Assembly: GCF_023065955.2 (NCBI RefSeq)
Contig: NW_026623100.1
Location: 69,196,727 to 69,260,726 of the forward strand
Direction of reading: 5' to 3'
Source of the DNA: Ursus arctos
Taxonomy: Eukaryota; Chordata; Mammalia; Carnivora; Ursidae
DNA length: 64,000 nt
Within the stretch, counting starts at the first letter, position 1, and the number at the start of each line of letters is the position of its first letter. Shown piece by piece: positions 1-12,201 of the stretch. Position numbers and translations under genes: made by a program. A model generated the notes under the pieces. That model saw nothing but the letters and a program-made list of their open reading frames with translations. It was not told the origin of the DNA and made no database searches.

Positions 1-1040
1 CATATACAACTATTATGCTGCTAATGGGAGAGAAACCAATAAAAAAAATCTATCTAAAAAAGAGGAAAAAAGAAATTAACAAAAACAAAACAAACAGAGT
101 AAACTGGAATTTAAATAAACTAGATGGTAGGGGTGCCTGGGGGCTCAGTCGTTAAGCATCTGCCTTCGGCTCAGGTCATGATCCTAGGGTCCTGGGATTG
201 AGTCCAGCATTGGGCTCCCTTCTCAGCGGGAAGCCTGCTTCTCCCTCTCGCACTCCCCCTGCTGGTGTTCCCTCTCTCGCTGTGTCTCTCTCTGTCCAAT
301 AAATAAATAAAATCTTTAAAAAAAAACCAAAAAACTAGATGGCAAAGATAAACCATATTCACTGTAAGTTTAAATGGATTAAATTCACTATTAAACAGAG
401 ACCTTCAAATCAAGTAACAAAGTAGTATATTTTAATTACAAGAATGATACCTAAAATGATATAGCAGTGAGCATGTGGAAATAAGCAAATGCAAATACAA
501 AAAAAATAAATAAATAAAATAAAACGTAAGAGAACTGTGTCAGGAAAAGACGGTGAGAAAAATGTACAGAGATATCACTACAAAAAATAAAATTCAACTG
601 AAAAGTAATGAGCAATATAATTTTAATTCATTCAAGAAGGATAAAATTGAATAGACAAATAACTATTTAAAATATTGGAAAATGTCAATAATATGTCACT
701 AAAAGTCACTAAGCATCCTTTACTGCTGTGTTCTACCAAATTTTCAGGAAATATTTTATTCGTATGTAATACAAACTGTTGCAGATCCTCATCCCAATCC
801 AGACATATTACTGTGAACTATATTGATGGAAAGCCTCCCAACTTAATTTAAAAGATCAGCAAAACTACGATTTAACAACAAGATAATGGCAGCACCAAAT
901 GTGAAAACTATAATATTACTAAAAAATATATAGATGAAAAGTGTTAAATAAAATAAAAGTAGATAGAGTTTGGGGTAAAATAAAAGTATGAAATAATAAA
1001 ACACGAAGAATAATACATTGAGATCAAATGCACTCAACCC
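1..1040 (+). repeat. AT-rich stretch with possible old L1 remnants (interrupted by SINE)
   Basis: This is very A-rich, plus-strand-biased sequence. The part around 355-420, including a 'TTTAAATGGATTAAATTCAC' motif, resembles the start of the L1 ORF2 endonuclease region. Scattered A-rich phrases up to about 910 also look L1-like. No frame stays open, and no diagnostic protein motif survives. The SINE at 129-331 sits inside it. Ordinary AT-rich unique DNA is the alternative, and the L1 reading is weak. Confidence 0.3.
129..331 (+). mobile_element. CAN-SINE (tRNA-derived SINE), plus
   Basis: The element has a tRNA-like head (GGTGCCTGG..GCTCAGTCGTTAAGC), the GGCTCAGGTCATGATCC box, the CT-rich 3' half, and a tail of AATAAA repeats, ATCTTT and oligo-A. 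The direct repeat AAACTAGATGG at 117-127 and 332-342 is the target-site duplication, which fixes the boundaries and shows insertion by L1 machinery. Its length of about 200 bp is usual for the family. Confidence 0.93.
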
Positions 1041-1622
1041 AGAAATTTAAGTACTGGTCAATATTAGCACAAGAACCCTGGAGCGTGGCTGATCACTTGG
1101 GGAACTAGTCAGTCCAGAGAACAGGCGGACCAATAAGAGAAAGAACAGAAACAAAGGAGCAAGCCTAGGAGTTCACAGGAAAACATGAAATCCGGAGTCC
1201 AAGAGAAGATATGCCTTCAAGTAGGGGAGAAAGACCTCGTCCTCTGGGAGTGTAAGGAGAGAAGCAGTGGGGATGGGAGTACAGGTAAGTTAAAACGTAA
1301 AGCAGAGAAGCTGAAAGTTGAGGGTGATCATGCAAAAGTCCCCAGTTCTCTTTCGAAATTAGGGATTTTGCATTCCAAGTTCTGGGCTTGTGGTTTGGGT
1401 ATGGGGGTCTCAAGGAGAACGATGGACATTTAAGGTTGTCAGGGTAAATGGGAAAGGAGGCAAACCAATGAAAAGTAAAAGAATAGTCAGTATTACTGAG
1501 GTTACAGGTGAAAGTGAAAGAATTTATTAACATGATTATTACTGTTTATTAATTAGAAGAGATGCAATAATCGCGATTTTTAAGACTACCTGTAACTCAT
1601 GAGACTGATGCTATTGTAAAGT
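1041..1622. other. Unique sequence, no gene recognised
   Basis: The stretch holds two opposed open frames (82 codons on plus at 1185-1433, 122 codons on minus at 1165-1533). They overlap on opposite strands and show no recognisable domain. A good-looking splice donor (ACAG/GTAAGT) lies near 1283, but no acceptor or homologous exon could be paired with it. Chance is the likeliest explanation. Confidence 0.4.
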
Positions 1623-2050
1623 GGGGGCGCTGGGGTGGCTGTAGTCTGTTGAGCATCAGACTCTTTTTTTTTTTAAGATTTTTATTTATTTATTTGACAG
1701 AGAGAGACAGCCAGCGAGAGAGGGAACACAAGCAGGGGGAGTGGGAGAGGAAGAAGCAGGCTCCTAGCAGAGGAGCCTGATGCTGGGCTCAATCCCAGAA
1801 TGCCTGGATCACGCCCTGAGCCAAAGGCAGGCGCTTAACGACTGAGCCACCCAGGCGTCCCGAGCATCAGACTCTCGATTTCAGCTCAGGTCATGATCTC
1901 AGGGTCCTGGGATTGAGCCCCACTTCCAGCTCCATGCTCAGTAGGGAGTCTTCCTGTCTCCCTCTCCCTCTGCCCTGTCGCCCCCATCCCGTGCATGCTT
2001 GCTCTTTCCTTCTCTCTCTCTCAAATAAATAAATAAATCTTATTTAAAAA
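1623..2050 (+). mobile_element. CAN-SINE, plus, split by a second SINE
   Basis: The head lies at 1623-1664 and the body resumes at 1862 (TCAGCTCAGGTCATGATCTC, then the CT-rich part and an AATAAATAAATAAATCTT tail). The interruption is a minus-strand SINE at 1665-1861. The host bases GAGCATCAGACTCT occur at both 1651-1664 and 1862-1875. Removing the insert plus one copy restores a normal-length SINE. Confidence 0.93.
1665..1861 (-). mobile_element. CAN-SINE, minus, nested in the SINE at 1623-2050
   Basis: On the minus strand it reads from the head near 1861 (reverse complement of CCACCCAGGCGTCCC) to the oligo-T that marks its A-tail at 1665-1674. The perfect 14-bp duplication GAGCATCAGACTCT flanks it. 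The internal TATTTATTTGACAGAGAGAG and GAGCCTGATGCTGGGCTC phrases match the younger arctoid subtype, in line with its insertion into an older SINE. Confidence 0.95.
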
Positions 2051-4920
2051 TATTATTGAGAAGTAGAAATGAAAGCAGAATTTTTCTTTGGCTTCCTTTC
2101 ATTTAGGAAAAATATTTTAACATTGCCTTTAAAACTACTTAAGGCTGAGACAAAGAAGAAACTGCTCTCAATAATAAATCAGCTCCAAAGTGGGAAGCTA
2201 TGGACCTGGGTTAGTCCAGAACAGAAGACCCTGGAATTTGGCAGAGAGATCAAGAAGGGAGCTGTGGTCCAAGGATGGGGCATGTTCAAGAGTATCTGTT
2301 CTTCTCACATCGGAAATTACAGTAGAAGTCCCCGTGAAGAGGAGTGGATGATGAAATCTAGGGGCTGTCATACCCAATAGCTATTTTTAAGATTTCCTTT
2401 TCTGCATTCTAATTTCATTATTTTATCTTAATACCTTTAGAAATTAAACCTAACAACCTTTACCAGTAATGCCTTGAAAGGAATTTGTGATTTCCTTTCC
2501 AAGTGCTGGGGCAAAGTGGAGTAGAAAAAGTTCAGAAATCACCAGAGGCGATGAGAAGAGAAGGTAGAGCACCGGGCAAGAGGAAAATGTGAGAGGAAGC
2601 ACTGTGCACATGTTAGCTCCCCATCAAGGATGCCCAGAAATCCTAACTAAGGGAGGGATATATAATAATTATAATAATATAATAATTGCCTGGGGGACAG
2701 ACAGAATGGGGGATTCAAGATTTAAATAGACTTTTAGAGAAGGTTGGAAACCCTGAAAGCTTGTATGTTGTCTTTATTAGGAATGATAACCAAAAAGGCA
2801 TGACCCGAGTACAAAGAACATGTGTGTTCTGTGGCTGACCATCCACGGGATCGTGCAGATGTGAAGTTAGGAAAAGGACAGCAGTTAACCAAGTCTCAAC
2901 TGAAAGCATGTGTGGACACTAAGTTGTCTGTGTCACCCCCACGCCTAAAAGCAGGGAAGGAGAGGCTTCATCTCTACCTGCACAAATCCTTCCTTAGATT
3001 CATAATAGATTTTGCCTTATCTGAGAAAAAACATAATTTAGTTATTTTCCCAAATGATGACTTCTTTGAATGCTATGTCTGTGAACCCAATATATCAATT
3101 ATAATGCGGACACATGGACACCTCTATACATTTTCCTTAGAATAAGACCTGGGTCTCTGGAAAGTCCCAGGTCTGCAATAGAAAAGATTCCATTCTCTGG
3201 TCCCCAAAAGTATAAAACTAAGGAAGAGGAAAGATTCCAGATCATTTTTCTAGAGTACCTTCATCCCTGCAAGTGAGCTGGGGTCTACTTGGGTCAACAT
3301 CCAAGCAGCAGGGCCCTCAGGGCATTACCTTTTCTTTGATCCTCGCAATGCCATGCGGACTGATTTTAAGGCATGCCTATTCTTCAAAAGACTTGATCTC
3401 TAGCTTAAGAATGTGAGTTAAGTAGGGATTTTATAGGAATTTTTTGGCTTTAGGAAATAAAACATAAGAGACCCCCTGCCTCTTATAGTCTTCTGTAAAT
3501 CACCATCTCTAATTGTTTCTCCCCTTCAAAGCAAATTCCCATACACTTCATAATGTATTAGTAAAGTCTCCAACAGGCATGTGTCTAATTACCCTCCACC
3601 TTCCAGGCACAGTTCAGAGTGAAATGAGTAGTCGTATTTATTGTCAGTTTGTCTCTGAGAGATGACAGTTTATATCAAATCACTGTGTGTCAAAAATTGA
3701 GGGGTGTGCCAAGGTGGAAATGCAATTCCACAGTTCCCAAAGGTGGATGGAATCCCTGCTCCACGTGTGACTCCAATGTGTCTGCTGCTTCGAGACAGCG
3801 ATCTGGCTTCTCAGCCAGCCAGCCTCTCTCTCACATCCTACCCAGCAGCGGACGAGGCAGGACTGCATTTGCCCAAAGCTGCTTGCCATCATTGTTCAGA
3901 GCCTGTTTGCTTACTCCCTCCCTACCTGCCCTCTCTCTTAGCCGTTCTCCGCCAGCTCGGAGCTCCCGGCTCCACTCCTCAATTCTGATACACCCCTTGG
4001 CCTTCTGGGCTTTTAGTCTACTTAGCATCTGAGGAACAACTTCCCCTATCAAACTCTAGCTTGAACTTGGCCCAGCCTCTTCTTCCTCCCCGACCTGAGC
4101 TGTGATATTGTCAGAAATGAAACCCTGGCTCCAGCAGTTTTGCATACAGTCTTGGCCACATCCTCAAACTCCCCTGTGATGGAATCCGGGGTTATTCTTA
4201 AATATGCAAAAGCAGGCAAGACAAAACAACCTGCTAAAAGGGGAATTAGGGAGTTAGTCTCTTCCTGCTGTTCAGTTAGACTTCTAGTGTAGTTATCAGT
4301 GACCCCGCTCTCAGGTAGCAGAATTATAGTCCCCTCCTCTATTTATGCCATTCCTGTCCTCTGGTGTGTCCATTCTAGTCATATAAAAAAAAGATAAATC
4401 ACTCCACCTGATTGAATCTCCCCTCCAACCTGGATTTCATCTCTCCCCTATCATTTGGCAATCCCCTAATTTTGTTCTTCAATACATATCATCATAGCAG
4501 AAAGGGCAGTTGCTAAAAACAGAATGATCTACCAAGATAGGATAAAGAGAAAGGAATGATACCATTTGCACTTGAACTCTTCTTACCTTTTGGAAAATGG
4601 GGGAGGGGACAGGAAACACACAACATTTGCCAATACTTGTTCCACTAATCTCTTCTTTGCTCATTCTCCCGAACTCACAAGTGTTCCTGTTTACTCCCTC
4701 TGTTGGAATCACAACTATCCACCAGATAGCAAATTTCAAGGAAGAAAATCATCGTAAATGAGATCTATTATGATGAAGCAGCCACCTTCAGTCTATCTGA
4801 GACAACACTGGAACTTCTAGATTGCATTTTAGAGGGTAACACCAGCAATTAGCATACAATGTATGCCATTTGGCCAAAGAATCAGTGGTTGAAATTCTGC
4901 AAACTGCAGGTTAAATTTTT
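2051..4920. other. Mostly unique DNA, GC-richer patch at 3700-4000
   Basis: I recognise no gene and no clear repeat. Two plus-strand frames of about 100 codons (2069-2380, 2822-3145) have no domain and no flanking exon structure. Around 3649-4032 the base composition becomes richer in C and CpG, with overlapping frames on both strands (127 and 94 codons plus, 70 and 73 minus). Several opposed frames at once is what stop-poor GC-rich DNA gives. A promoter or noncoding exon cannot be excluded. Confidence 0.4.
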
Positions 4921-5261
4921 GTGTGTCCAGGTGGCTATAACAGAATACCACAGACTGGGTGACCAATGAAAAAACAGAAATTTACTCCTTACAGTTCTGG
5001 AGGCTTGAAGTCTAAGATCAAGCTACCTTGTTCATAGATGGACTCCTTCTAGCTCAGGTAAAGGACAGGTCTAGGGACCTCCCTGGAGTATCTTTTACAA
5101 GGTCACTAATACTCTTCATGAGGGCAGAACCCTCATGACCTAATGCCTCTCAGAGGCCCCAACACCAAACGCTATCACAGCATCTCAGCAGGAGTTAGGT
5201 TTCAACAAACGAATTTTGGGGTGAGGAAGACTGGGAAAACACAAACATTCATTCTATAGCA
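4921..5261 (-). mobile_element. MaLR solo LTR (MST/MLT1-like), minus
   Basis: On the minus strand the sequence opens with TGCTATAGAATGAATGTTTG. It then carries the typical order of MaLR LTR phrases: CAAAATTCGTTTGTTGAAACC, GGCCTCTGAGAGGCATTAGG, TCATGAGGGTTCTGCCCTC, and near the end CCTCCAGAACTGTAAG and CCAGTCTGTGGTATTCTG. It is clearly diverged and somewhat shortened, so it is an old solo LTR. MaLR elements are non-autonomous relatives of ERVL. Exact subfamily is unresolved. Confidence 0.85.
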
Positions 5262-5464
5262 GCCAAAGACCTATCCTTGAAGTCAGAGTTAATTCCTTCC
5301 TAATGGAGAGAGGCGGTGGCTCCATTACACACATTTTCAATCATTCCACATAGTTCATAACAAGACACATATATGAGGGATGCTTAATAGATCATTGTTC
5401 CTTGCAATGACTGAGATGTGTTTCCTGGCTGTTAATGTTCAGTATATTTCTTATTTCTGAATTT

Positions 5465-5683
5465 TCTTTTTTTTTCCAGAGAGAGAGAGAGAGAGACAGA
5501 GCTCATGCACATGTGAGCGGGGGTGGGGGACAGAGGGAAAGGGAGAGAAGATCCCAAGCAGGCTCTAAGCCCAGCAGCCCAACAGGGAGCCTGACATGGG
5601 GCTTAATCTCACAACCCTGAGATCGTGACCTGAGCTGAAATCAAGAGTCGGACGCTTACCTGACTGAACCATCCAGGCACCCC
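5465..5683 (-). mobile_element. CAN-SINE, minus
   Basis: An oligo-T and GAGAGAGAGAG start is followed by CCTGAGATCGTGACCTGAGC and CCATCCAGGCACCCC, the reverse complement of the tRNA-like head. A near-perfect duplication, ATTTCTGAATTTT at 5453-5465 and ATTTCTGGATTTT at 5686-5698, flanks it. It belongs to the GA-rich older CAN-SINE subtype. Confidence 0.93.
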
Positions 5684-5698
5684 AGATTTCTGGATTTT

Positions 5699-7483
5699 TG
5701 ATTTTCAGTACCTTTCCTTTTTCTACTTTATCAGTGTACAAGTTAATTTTCCCACAACCTGTCAGTCTCCAGAAAATAATACCATGATCCATCTCTGAGG
5801 TTAGCAGTTATGAATTAATATTCTCTGCTTACCCCACACCTAATTTCCCAGAAAGCTCAACTTGGTCAATAGAACTGGAGGCTTGAGGCACTGCTGGTAA
5901 CTCACCACTCAGGGAATGCCATTCCCAATCTATGGCATGAGTTGAGGGCCATTTCCTCCTGGCCTGAAATTATAGAAAATACTGATGCCACTAAGAACAA
6001 GGTGAAAAAATATCACAAGGTATTTTTATTCTTCCTCATATTGCACTTGATTTTTCTAAAATGTACCGGGGCAGTTCAAATGTGTGGCTCGCGTGTGTTC
6101 AGCATTCTGAACTCACTGCTGTGGATAAGGGAGCTGAAATGACATAAGTCGAAACACACTTTGAACGTCAAACTTTTGCCATGTGCCTTTGAGCCACTCC
6201 AGGTGCCATTTGAAACATTTATAGAACATCTTATTGTTTGCTGCCTTAATCTGGTCATATAAAAGTAATAGAATATTGGTTTTTGCCCTTTGTGTTGTGA
6301 GGTTATCTCATTTCCATTCCCAGATGCACGTCATGCCTGCTCTTTGTCTTTAAAATAAATCTGTTGCCTAAAGCTAAATATACAATACTTTGAACATGAC
6401 AATGAAGCTATTTTTAATTTGTCCTTTCGTTTTAATTATGCTCTTGGTATTATTTAGTGGGTACAATTTGCAACATTCTTGCTGCCACCTACAGGCAACC
6501 CTGTGCACCACCTAGGCCGTCGGGTGGGGGGCGGGGTAGGTGTAGCATTACCTGTTTATCTTGAATTAGAGATCCTGCTGTATTTCTAACCATTATTTGT
6601 CAGCATGGGTATGAGTGTGTTCAAAATGTTTTTTAAACAATACCTACATCTTTATTTATTTCATGAAAATAAAAATATCTGCAAGATCCTCATAAAATCA
6701 GTAAATAGGACAATCTCTGCAAACATAAAGAATTCACTTGGGACAAAACCGGAGAAATTCTACACAAATGTGTTCTTAATCGTTTCCATAAGTAATAAAA
6801 TCAGCATGTTTATGAAAAACCTAAATACATAATTGATCAAAGCAATTTTCACAGTTTAAAATTTATTAGCTATGAAAATAGCTGATGTGAAAAGGAAGGT
6901 TAAGAGAAAAGAAAACTAAGCCTGTTAAAGAGTGATTCTCTCTCATCTTGACAACTATTGCTAACTGCACTGAGCTAACTCTGAAATAAGCACAGAGAAG
7001 AAAAGTTAAAATGGAGAGGGAGCAGCTCTTAAGAGGCCATTTAACACACAGAGAAAGGAACGGAATGATGGAGTTTGCAATAGAATCCTGGAACTCTGTT
7101 ATGAATCTTAGTCCTCTACGAGGCAGGAAGAGCCTACCACTTGTGGGACCGAAAGAATATTCTCTTTGGGAAGCTGGCCTCAAAGGTGAGAGGTGGTTAC
7201 TTCTAGACTATGCTTGCCGTCTTTAAGTAACTCTTCAGGGATCACTCATTAATTTCCTTCAACCTTCTATTTTTTATTGTAATATGCATGCCTGTTAGAG
7301 TAAAACTCATTATTCACAATGTGATATGGAGTTATATGTCATTTTCTCAGTCTTTCAAATTGCATGCCCTAGCCCTAAAACCCCAGCATTTTGAAACTCC
7401 TTCACATGGTACATATCAACATTTGAGAATGCAAGAGGGAACTGTATTTCTGTGGATAATCCATTTGACCTCTCTGGATAATC
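5699..7483. other. Unique sequence, no gene recognised
   Basis: AT-rich DNA without recognisable repeats or exons. A short G-rich run (GGGTGGGGGGCGGGG) lies near 6521-6536. Small open frames on both strands between 6605 and 7226 are AT-rich, unrelated to anything I know, and partly overlap on opposite strands. Confidence 0.4.
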
Positions 7484-7599
7484 TTTGATTTATTTATTGA
7501 AGAAACTAGCATTCATCACCTACTGTATCCCAGGCTATGTATTTGCTACTAAGGATTAGGACTTAGCCCTTATTTCAAGAATGCTTTCTCAGAGGGGTG
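7484..7599 (-). repeat. L2-like fragment, minus
   Basis: TTTATTTATTGAAGAAACTAGCATTCATCACCTACTGTATCCCAGGC matches the reversed L2 3' end (TTATTGAGCACCTACTATGTGCCAGGC pattern) with many changes. It is short and very old. Confidence 0.5.
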
Positions 7600-8155
7600 A
7601 CAGAAGCAAATGTTGGGCCAAGGGCAAGTGGCCCCAAAATGTGCCACTTTGGCATCAGATTATTTCGAAGTGAAAACAATCAAGACCCAAAGACTCAGAA
7701 AGCAATTTTGACCTTTCCCTAATTGCCTAAAAAGAATTTGACAGAAAAACTGCTCCAGGAAGAGAGCTATCTCCATAAATAACTACATTGTAATAGGAAC
7801 TGGGTGTGGGAGACAGGAAGGAATTTAGCAAACTATGTTGGTTAAAATTCCTCTCTATGTCCCATTGTTTCTGTATGGTCTAGCAAACATTTGCTTATCA
7901 AACATTCACTCTTTTTTACCTTCCTGAGAATTGTTTTCCTTCTGTTTAAAGCCTCAGACCCCTACCACTCTTCTCCTTAGTTCATGATGACATTTATACC
8001 TCATTTTGCCTGACTGTCTGTGTGGATCCCCTATACATAGGAAAGTAAATCTAATTTTCTTCTGTTGATCTGACTCATGTCAATTTAATTCTTAGACCAG
8101 CTAGAATAAGCTTGGAAGGGTAAAGCTTTTTGTTTTTTTTTTTTTCCTCCCTAGC
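7600..8155 (+). mobile_element. ERVL-type solo LTR, plus
   Basis: The stretch has the layout of an LTR of a well-known mammalian ERV group. It contains a CCACTTTGGCATCAGATT phrase, a middle part with GCCTAAAAAGAATTTGACAG and GCTATCTCCATAAATAACTA, a U5-like part CTTCTGTTGATCTGACTCAT followed by GTCAATTTAATTCTTAGACC, and a T-rich end. No internal retroviral sequence flanks it, so it is a solo LTR formed by recombination. I base the ERVL label on memory of the 'GTCAATTTAATTCTTAG' ending. Boundaries are approximate. Confidence 0.65.
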
Positions 8156-9529
8156 AGTGACACAAGGAAGCACAATTGAATTTGAGGACTATTATGCTGG
8201 CAGGTACTGGCACAATGACAATGCAAAAGAAGGAGGTCACCTCTCTGCAGGGAAAAGTCCTAGAAGCAAAGGGATGGGGACAACGGATAAATATATGAGG
8301 CAGAAAAGACAACATAGCTTTGGCCATTCTCTTTCAGTTCTTCCTTTCCATTCCTTTTATTTTTTGCCAAGAGAAGGATTTTTAAAATAAAATAAAAATC
8401 TTAGCAGTATTAAAAAAAAAATCTTAGCAGTACAGTCTTGACAGTATCAAGTAGGACCTCAGGCTCAGCGCCGTATTTACCACAAAGAAGATTCCCATTA
8501 ATAATTCATTCTCAATATTCTCGCCAGTCCCTTCACCTAAAAGGCAAAGAATCCAGGAATGTACAGCACACCAGCTTCCTCCATTACACCGTCTTGCACG
8601 AGAGCAAAGGAGAAAAAAAACAACTGATCAGCAGCATAGAGTTGTAAAGTGAACTTTATGTGACTGGACATCACCAGGATATGATCCTTCTCATTCTTGC
8701 CCAAATACTAGATCCTGCTAGGTTTTCTTTTTCCAACATTTTCCCTCTGACATTTAAAAAAAAAAAAATTATCAATGTTGAAATTAAGTATAAACTACTA
8801 TTGTAACATTTCAGTTTTGGAAAACTGAACTTTCACATAATTAAATAAAATAGAAATAATGAAAAGCATTTTATTTCAATCACCATTCTTAGAAATTTCT
8901 GTATGCCTAAAACTATATGAGATACTGTAATAGGTATAATCTTTGGATACATTTCTTCTCCAAAGAGTGTTCAAGTTATAGAGAGAAAGGGAAAAACAAA
9001 AACAAAAATATGTATATAGAACTACACATAAAAGCAGATAGGTTTGGCACTGGGAAATTCTGAAATCCATGAAGCTTATCATTAATATCTTTAAATCCTC
9101 TTTTTGTAGTATTTCCTAATTTTCTCAAGTTATGTTCTCTCTCCTTACTATGCATGACAGTCTCCAGACCACCAAATAACAATGCTGCTCAAACTCCCAG
9201 TCTCTCTCACTGGGAAGGAGGACATGGATCAATTTGATGGAAGCTTTAGTTTGCTATACTGCCTAGCATTACATAAGTTTCAATAATGAACAAACCAGGG
9301 AAAACACTGTTTACCACCAATGGAATAACCGCTCCTGGTGGAACTTCAGACACCATAAACAAACACATGCAAAGAAGACCTTTAGCAATCATGAAATCAC
9401 TGGGGCAATGTCCCACTGGCTATTCCATATTTGTGTAATGCCTGCTCTGAAATCACAGAATAAAATGGTAGAATTTACAATGTAGATTATGAAGCAAAGA
9501 AAATCAGGAAATAAATATATCAGTGTATC
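8156..9529. other. Unique sequence, no gene recognised
   Basis: It begins in the continuation of an open frame from 8130 that starts in the LTR's T-run (86 codons), with no known domain. A small duplication, AAAATCTTAGCAGTA, occurs near 8395 and again near 8418, separated by an oligo-A. The rest is AT-rich with short opposed frames only. Confidence 0.4.
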
Positions 9530-9700
9530 CTCAAATAGTCTGGAAAAGCTTCCTGGAAAAAAAAAAAAAAGAGAGAGAGAGAGATTTGAATAGTTCTTTA
9601 AGAAGGGAGATTACTTGGACAATCAGAGAGGAAGGAGCTGGGAAGAGAAAGGACATCCGGGTAGAGGAAGAGCAAACACAAAGAGTAAGCATGGCGGGTA
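9530..9700 (-). repeat. L2 fragment, minus
   Basis: Phrases such as AAAGCTTCCTGG, TTGAATAGTTCTTTAAGAAG and GGGTAGAGGAAGAGCAAACA match the reversed L2 region usually seen as 'GGCAGAGGGAACAGCAAGTGCAAAGG'. A short A-run plus GA-repeat (9558-9585) lies inside. Confidence 0.55.
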
Positions 9701-10216
9701 TGGGAGACAATCTGCTTTTAAAGATCCATTTTAAAGACCAATGTTAAAAACCATTAAACCATTTTAAGCTCACCGTAACTTTTGTTAGTTCTAGATGACT
9801 CTGAGAATACTCAATGTAGATTGACTGCTTTTCTGATAAAAATGAAAAAAAATTAAAGTTCTCCCATGTTAAAAATCCACCTAATGCAGAAAACAGACAT
9901 AAGTGCTTCTGATATTTGACCATTTTCCTAATGGTCTTCAAATACAGTTTTTGATTTACTGTAATAAAGTTTAAGGACTGGACTTGTTTTTGAGTTATTA
10001 AAGTCTAATCCCAAAGCAGGATTTTAATTAAGAACAAGAACTGGGGAGTGCTTGAAATGAATTCTGGTGAGTTTTTCCACAGACAAGAGAAAACAGATAA
10101 GCAATATTTTGACCTTTTCCTAAAATTCCCCAGACACACTGATCTCTGATTTAGATCAGTCTATTCTGATCAGATTCTAAGAATTCTCAACCAAGCACAT
10201 TTCATTAGAAATGGCA

Positions 10217-10418
10217 GGGACATCTGGGTGGCTCAGTCAGTTAAGCGTTTGGCTAGGATCATTATCCCAGAGGCCTGGGATGGAGTCCCATGTCAGGCTT
10301 CCTGCTCAGCGGGGAGCCTGCTTCTCCCTCTGCCTACCACTCCTCTTGCTTGTGCTCGCCTGCTCTCCCGTGCTCTCTTTCTCTCTCTGCCAAATAAATA
10401 AATAAATCTTTAAAAAAA
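10217..10418 (+). mobile_element. CAN-SINE, plus
   Basis: Head GGGACATCTGGGTGGCTCAG, then a diverged middle (AGGATCATTATCCCAGAGGC), GCGGGGAGCCTGCTTCTCCC, a long CT-rich part and the CAAATAAATAAATAAATCTT tail with oligo-A. It is complete in length. An open frame of 64 codons runs through it but is repeat-derived. Confidence 0.93.
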
Positions 10419-10802
10419 GAAATAATATTTATAGTTGAAAGAATAGAAAATACTAAATATGCAAAAGTTTTTTTCTCTTTCTGAAATATCTAGTCAGATG
10501 GTTAGTTTATTTCCATTCGTTCTTTTGTATGAAATATGTAGGCTATGAATTTTCCTCTGAGCTCTGATTTAACTCTGTCCCATTGGTTACTGTATTGCTG
10601 CTTTTTGGAAATTCTGAAATTTGGGGTTTATGTTTTCAACTTTAATGCAAGAGTGTTTGAGAAAGATTTTGTTTAAGTAATTTTTTCTACCTTGTTATCT
10701 TGTCTACTTTATTGTACAAGAATACCTTTTAAATATGTAAAGGCTTTCTTTACAGTCTAGAATATAGTTTTAAATGTCACATAGGCATGTGCTTAATTTT
10801 TT

Positions 10803-11001
10803 CTTTTTTCTTTCTTTTTTTCTATTGAGAGAGAGCATGAGCGACAGGTGTGTGGGGGCAGAGGGACACACAGAATCTTAAGCATGCTCCGCAACCAGCG
10901 AGTGGAGCCTGACCAGGGGCTCATTCTAATCACCCTGAGATCATGACCTGGGCCAAAATCAAGAGTCCAATACCTAACCAACCAAGCCACCCAGGTGACC
11001 C
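10803..11001 (-). mobile_element. CAN-SINE, minus, inside the old L1
   Basis: T-rich start, GAGAGAGAGCATGAGCGACAG, CCCTGAGATCATGACCTGGG and CCACCCAGGTGACCC at the head end. The perfect 16-bp duplication CATGTGCTTAATTTTT at 10786-10801 and 11005-11020 marks both borders. Confidence 0.95.
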
Positions 11002-12201
11002 AGACATGTGCTTAATTTTTAAAGTAATGAGTACCATATACATCTTCTGGAACACATTGTTAAGGAAAACTATATTCTTGAGTATGTTTTGTCCTTTTTC
11101 TATATCTAGCTTTGAAATTAGTGACTAGAAGTCTTTGATAATTTTTAAGCCTATTTTGTTATCTCCCATAATTTCTGATCAGTTGCTATGCTATTTGGTA
11201 CACAAGTATTTACAACTGTTATTGTGAATTATACCACTTGATATTATAAACTGTTCTTTGAGTCAGATAATGCTCTGTGACCTAAATTCTGCCTTATCTG
11301 AAGTTAACACCAAGACTTCTACTTTCTCTGTATTTATATTAATGTGAAATAGCTTTACTCTACTTACTTTTTTGGGTCAGGGTTCTTCTAAATCACCCTG
11401 TTTTCAGTGTGTCTCATACATATTAGAGTAGGGTTTTGCTTTGTAATTCTGTATACAAACCAATTGCCTTTAAATAAGTGAGCTAAACTCATTTATATTT
11501 ATATTTATTAATATAACAGGTATGTTTCCTTTTTATATTCTTTTGTTGTTTTTGTTTATATTAATGAAGAATTTTTATACTTTACGTCATTCTGATGTTT
11601 GTAAAGTGTAATATTTGAAATTATAGTGCTTACATTCTGTCTGCATCTTTATGTAATACTTTTTGCCCTTCTTTTTAAGCATCAGCTCTTAAAATATTAA
11701 GAGATATCATCTCTTAATTAAAATATTCACTGAATCAAATCCATTATAATATTTAAATTTGAAGGAAGGTGATGTGCTTAAATATTTTGGCTCACTCTCC
11801 TGGAATATATTTTAAGTGTTGCTTCATTGTTTCCTGTCCTGAACATTACTGTCTAGAAGTCTGCTGAAAATCTTATTCTCGTATTTTCTTTCCCGTAAAA
11901 CAATAGTGACCATACATTTTTGTCTGACCACATTTTGAGATGAAAGAGACCACTATTTATATTGATTTACGTTTATGGAACAATAAGCACAAATTTGATT
12001 ACCCCAGGGTGACTTGGCCATACGGTTTTGCCGCCTATACACAGCTTGGTTTTTTTGGGTTGGGAACCTAAAATAGCCTTTCTTTTTTTCATCATCTTAC
12101 CTATAATATTCTTTTCCTTACCTACATTATGTTGATTTTCCCTCTAACTAAAGATATTTTTCTTTTATTTTCACCTAAATCATGTTTCATTGTCGACAGT
12201 T

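Noticed and set aside
129..331. tRNA gene in the SINE head
   Set aside because: The tRNA-like head has degenerate stems and is joined to SINE body and tail; it is a retrotransposed tRNA relative, as are all similar heads in the window.
1165..1533. Minus frame of 122 codons opposed by an 82-codon plus frame with a donor-like ACAG/GTAAGT
   Set aside because: Both strands are open over the same bases, there is no domain, and no acceptor or partner exon was found.
3649..4032. 127-codon plus frame as a coding exon
   Set aside because: Four frames on both strands are open over the same GC-rich patch, which is what low stop density produces.
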